Positions 6,669 to 7,119 of a DNA stretch of 7,119 bases are shown piece by piece. The notes beneath the pieces are model-generated. The model saw nothing but the letters and a program-made list of their open reading frames with translations, did not search any database and was not told the DNA's origin. Position numbers and translations under genes: made by a program. Origin of the DNA: Acidimicrobiia bacterium (GTDB lineage Bacteria; Actinomycetota; Acidimicrobiia; Acidimicrobiales; Ilumatobacteraceae); the NCBI GenBank assembly GCA_009927565.1, contig RFMT01000379.1, forward strand, positions 1 to 7,119, in the 5' to 3' direction. Position 1 is the stretch's first letter. Every line of letters begins with the position of its first letter.

Positions 6669-6790
6669 CTCAATAATTCTTCCTTTTTCGCACGCGCCGC
6701 CGACTTCACGCCAAGCGCTTTTGCGATCGCCACAAGCTGTTCGCGATCTTTTGCCTCAAGTGCCGATTGTTCAAGGGCTTCACTAGCCAC
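6665..6790 (-). CDS. Rho N-terminal (SAP-like) domain, out of frame with rho
   Basis: From the GTG at 6790 this encodes 41 residues, including LEAKDREQLVAIAKALGVKS (11-30) and AKKEELLR (34-41), the typical helix-turn-helix of the Rho N-terminal domain found at the front of Rho proteins. It stops at TGA (6667-6665), sharing ATGA with the rho ATG. Family members end this domain with a pattern like KKxxLIxxIL; here KKEELLR is in this frame and ILEQ in the rho frame, so one base is missing between them. The GTG is chosen because AGAAGG lies four bases upstream and the resulting length fits the family. The longer frame beginning at 6928 would overlap the predicted promoter and has no homology. It is either a sequence error, a true frame break, or a separately translated peptide coupled to rho. 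Confidence 0.75.
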   Translation of the reverse strand: MASEALEQSALEAKDREQLVAIAKALGVKSAARAKKEELLR

Positions 6791-6805
6791 AATGCCTTCT
6801 TTCAG

Positions 6806-6827
6806 GGGAACAGAATTTTTGTTTCCC
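6806..6827 (-). other. Inverted repeat just before the rho start
   Basis: On the minus strand GGGAAACA pairs with TGTTCCC, allowing one bulged A, around a seven-base A/T-rich loop. It ends 15 bases before the presumed GTG start at 6790 and so lies just upstream of the AGAAGG sequence. It could affect ribosome access, but a seven-pair bulged stem can occur by chance. Confidence 0.3.
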
Positions 6828-6907
6828 AACTTGCCGCTAAAACTCAATATGCAGGGGCACAGATCAGATTGCGTTGAAATGCGTCTGCCACGAATTGGCG
6901 GAGACTC

Positions 6908-6923
6908 GCTCGGGAATCCGAGC
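6908..6923 (-). other. Perfect 6-bp hairpin in the rho leader
   Basis: GCTCGG and CCGAGC flank a four-base loop, a perfect GC-rich inverted repeat. No T run follows, so it is not a standard intrinsic terminator for thrC. It begins about where transcription from the predicted rho promoter should start, so it could form a 5'-end stem on the rho mRNA, possibly protecting it. Confidence 0.4.
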
Positions 6924-6929
6924 AACACA

Positions 6930-6958
6930 ACTCTAGCCGACTATCAACTCAATGGCAA
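6930..6958 (-). promoter_or_regulatory. Candidate promoter of the rho operon
   Basis: On the minus strand TTGCCA (6958-6953, five of six matches to TTGACA) is followed by exactly 17 bp and TAGAGT (6935-6930, four of six matches to TATAAT). Transcription would start near 6923, giving a leader of about 130 bases before the rho GTG at 6790. It lies in the 192-bp gap between thrC and rho, the only long noncoding gap in the window, where a promoter is expected. E. coli rho is autoregulated through its leader; whether this one is cannot be told. Confidence 0.45.
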
Positions 6959-6982
6959 CGGTCAAATTTTTGCCCCGGCACC

Positions 6983-7119
6983 CTACTTGCGACAACTAGC
7001 AACAAACGCCTGCACTGCCCCCAAATCGTTAGGCAGAAAAACGCTGCGTTCGGGTCGAGACATTAAATCGGCGAGATGCTCGGGCAACTTCGGTTTCTGA
7101 CCAGTCGCACGAAACACGG
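6983..7119 (-). CDS. thrC: Threonine synthase, C-terminal end (partial)
   Basis: The minus-strand frame entering at the window edge stays open for 44 codons to a TAG at 6985-6983. It ends with ATGQKPKLPEHLADL, then RPERSVFLPNDLGAVQAFV. This lines up with the C terminus of E. coli-type threonine synthase, which has TAHPAKF, then LPKELAE and LPADFAALRKLM at the same spacing. Threonine synthase is a PLP enzyme that converts O-phosphohomoserine to threonine. In actinobacteria thrC lies close upstream of rho, usually with thrB between, which supports the call. The PLP site is outside the window, so the evidence is the C-terminal pattern plus gene order. No thrB follows. Confidence 0.7.
   Translation of the reverse strand, partial: VFRATGQKPKLPEHLADLMSRPERSVFLPNDLGAVQAFVASCRK

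Noticed and set aside
6908..6923. Intrinsic terminator of thrC
   Set aside because: The hairpin is perfect but no T run follows on the minus strand, so it does not fit the standard form.
6791..6928. Longer Rho N-terminal frame beginning at 6928
   Set aside because: The additional codons show no homology and would start at the edge of the predicted promoter and hairpin. The GTG at 6790 has a ribosome site and gives a normal Rho N terminus.
6792..7100. 102-codon plus-strand open frame opposite the rho leader and the thrC end
   Set aside because: It overlaps the thrC C terminus and the likely rho promoter, has no recognisable motif and no convincing ribosome site. It is probably a chance frame.

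Overview
The window looks like ordinary chromosome of an actinobacterium. The RpiB is of the mycobacterial type (Ser and Glu where the E. coli type has a catalytic Cys). Rho carries a long Arg/Asn/Asp-rich insertion of the kind known from actinobacteria. The order thrC-rho-...-prfA-prmC is a degraded form of the actinobacterial hom-thrC-thrB-rho-rpmE-prfA-prmC cluster. Base composition, judged by eye, is near 50% G+C, low for the phylum. With the weak Shine-Dalgarno signals and the thiolase-like type, this makes me favour a freshwater or marine Acidimicrobiia (Ilumatobacteraceae-like) genome; that placement is inference. I see no mobile element, CRISPR array, tRNA or rRNA.

Layout from the right end. 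On the minus strand comes the 3' end of threonine synthase (thrC, cut by the window edge), then a 192-bp leader with a candidate promoter and a hairpin. Next is rho, whose SAP-like N-terminal domain lies in a different frame from the rest of the protein, with an ATGA overlap. After 13 bp comes an uncharacterised 358-residue protein in the slot where rpmE usually lies. After 10 bp comes prfA (release factor RF1), and 7 bp later prmC, whose product methylates the GGQ glutamine of RF1. This run ends tail to tail against a plus-strand thiolase-like gene (515-2016), with the two stop codons overlapping. The thiolase-like gene is split by a one-base frameshift near 1069. It is divergent from rpiB (14-481, minus) across only 33 bp, which hold a good promoter for rpiB and imply an almost leaderless transcript. 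Immediately after rpiB a Shine-Dalgarno sequence and an ATG mark the first codons of another gene that leaves the window.

The rho-to-prmC block covers transcription termination, translation termination and maturation of the translation terminator, and very probably forms one transcript. rpiB (pentose phosphate pathway) and the thiolase-like gene are metabolic neighbours without a clear link to it.

The points most worth checking are the two minus-one frame breaks (thiolase and rho), which are either sequencing errors or real; the split of the Rho N-terminal domain; and the unknown conserved-looking protein between rho and prfA. I did not find a convincing new biological system here.
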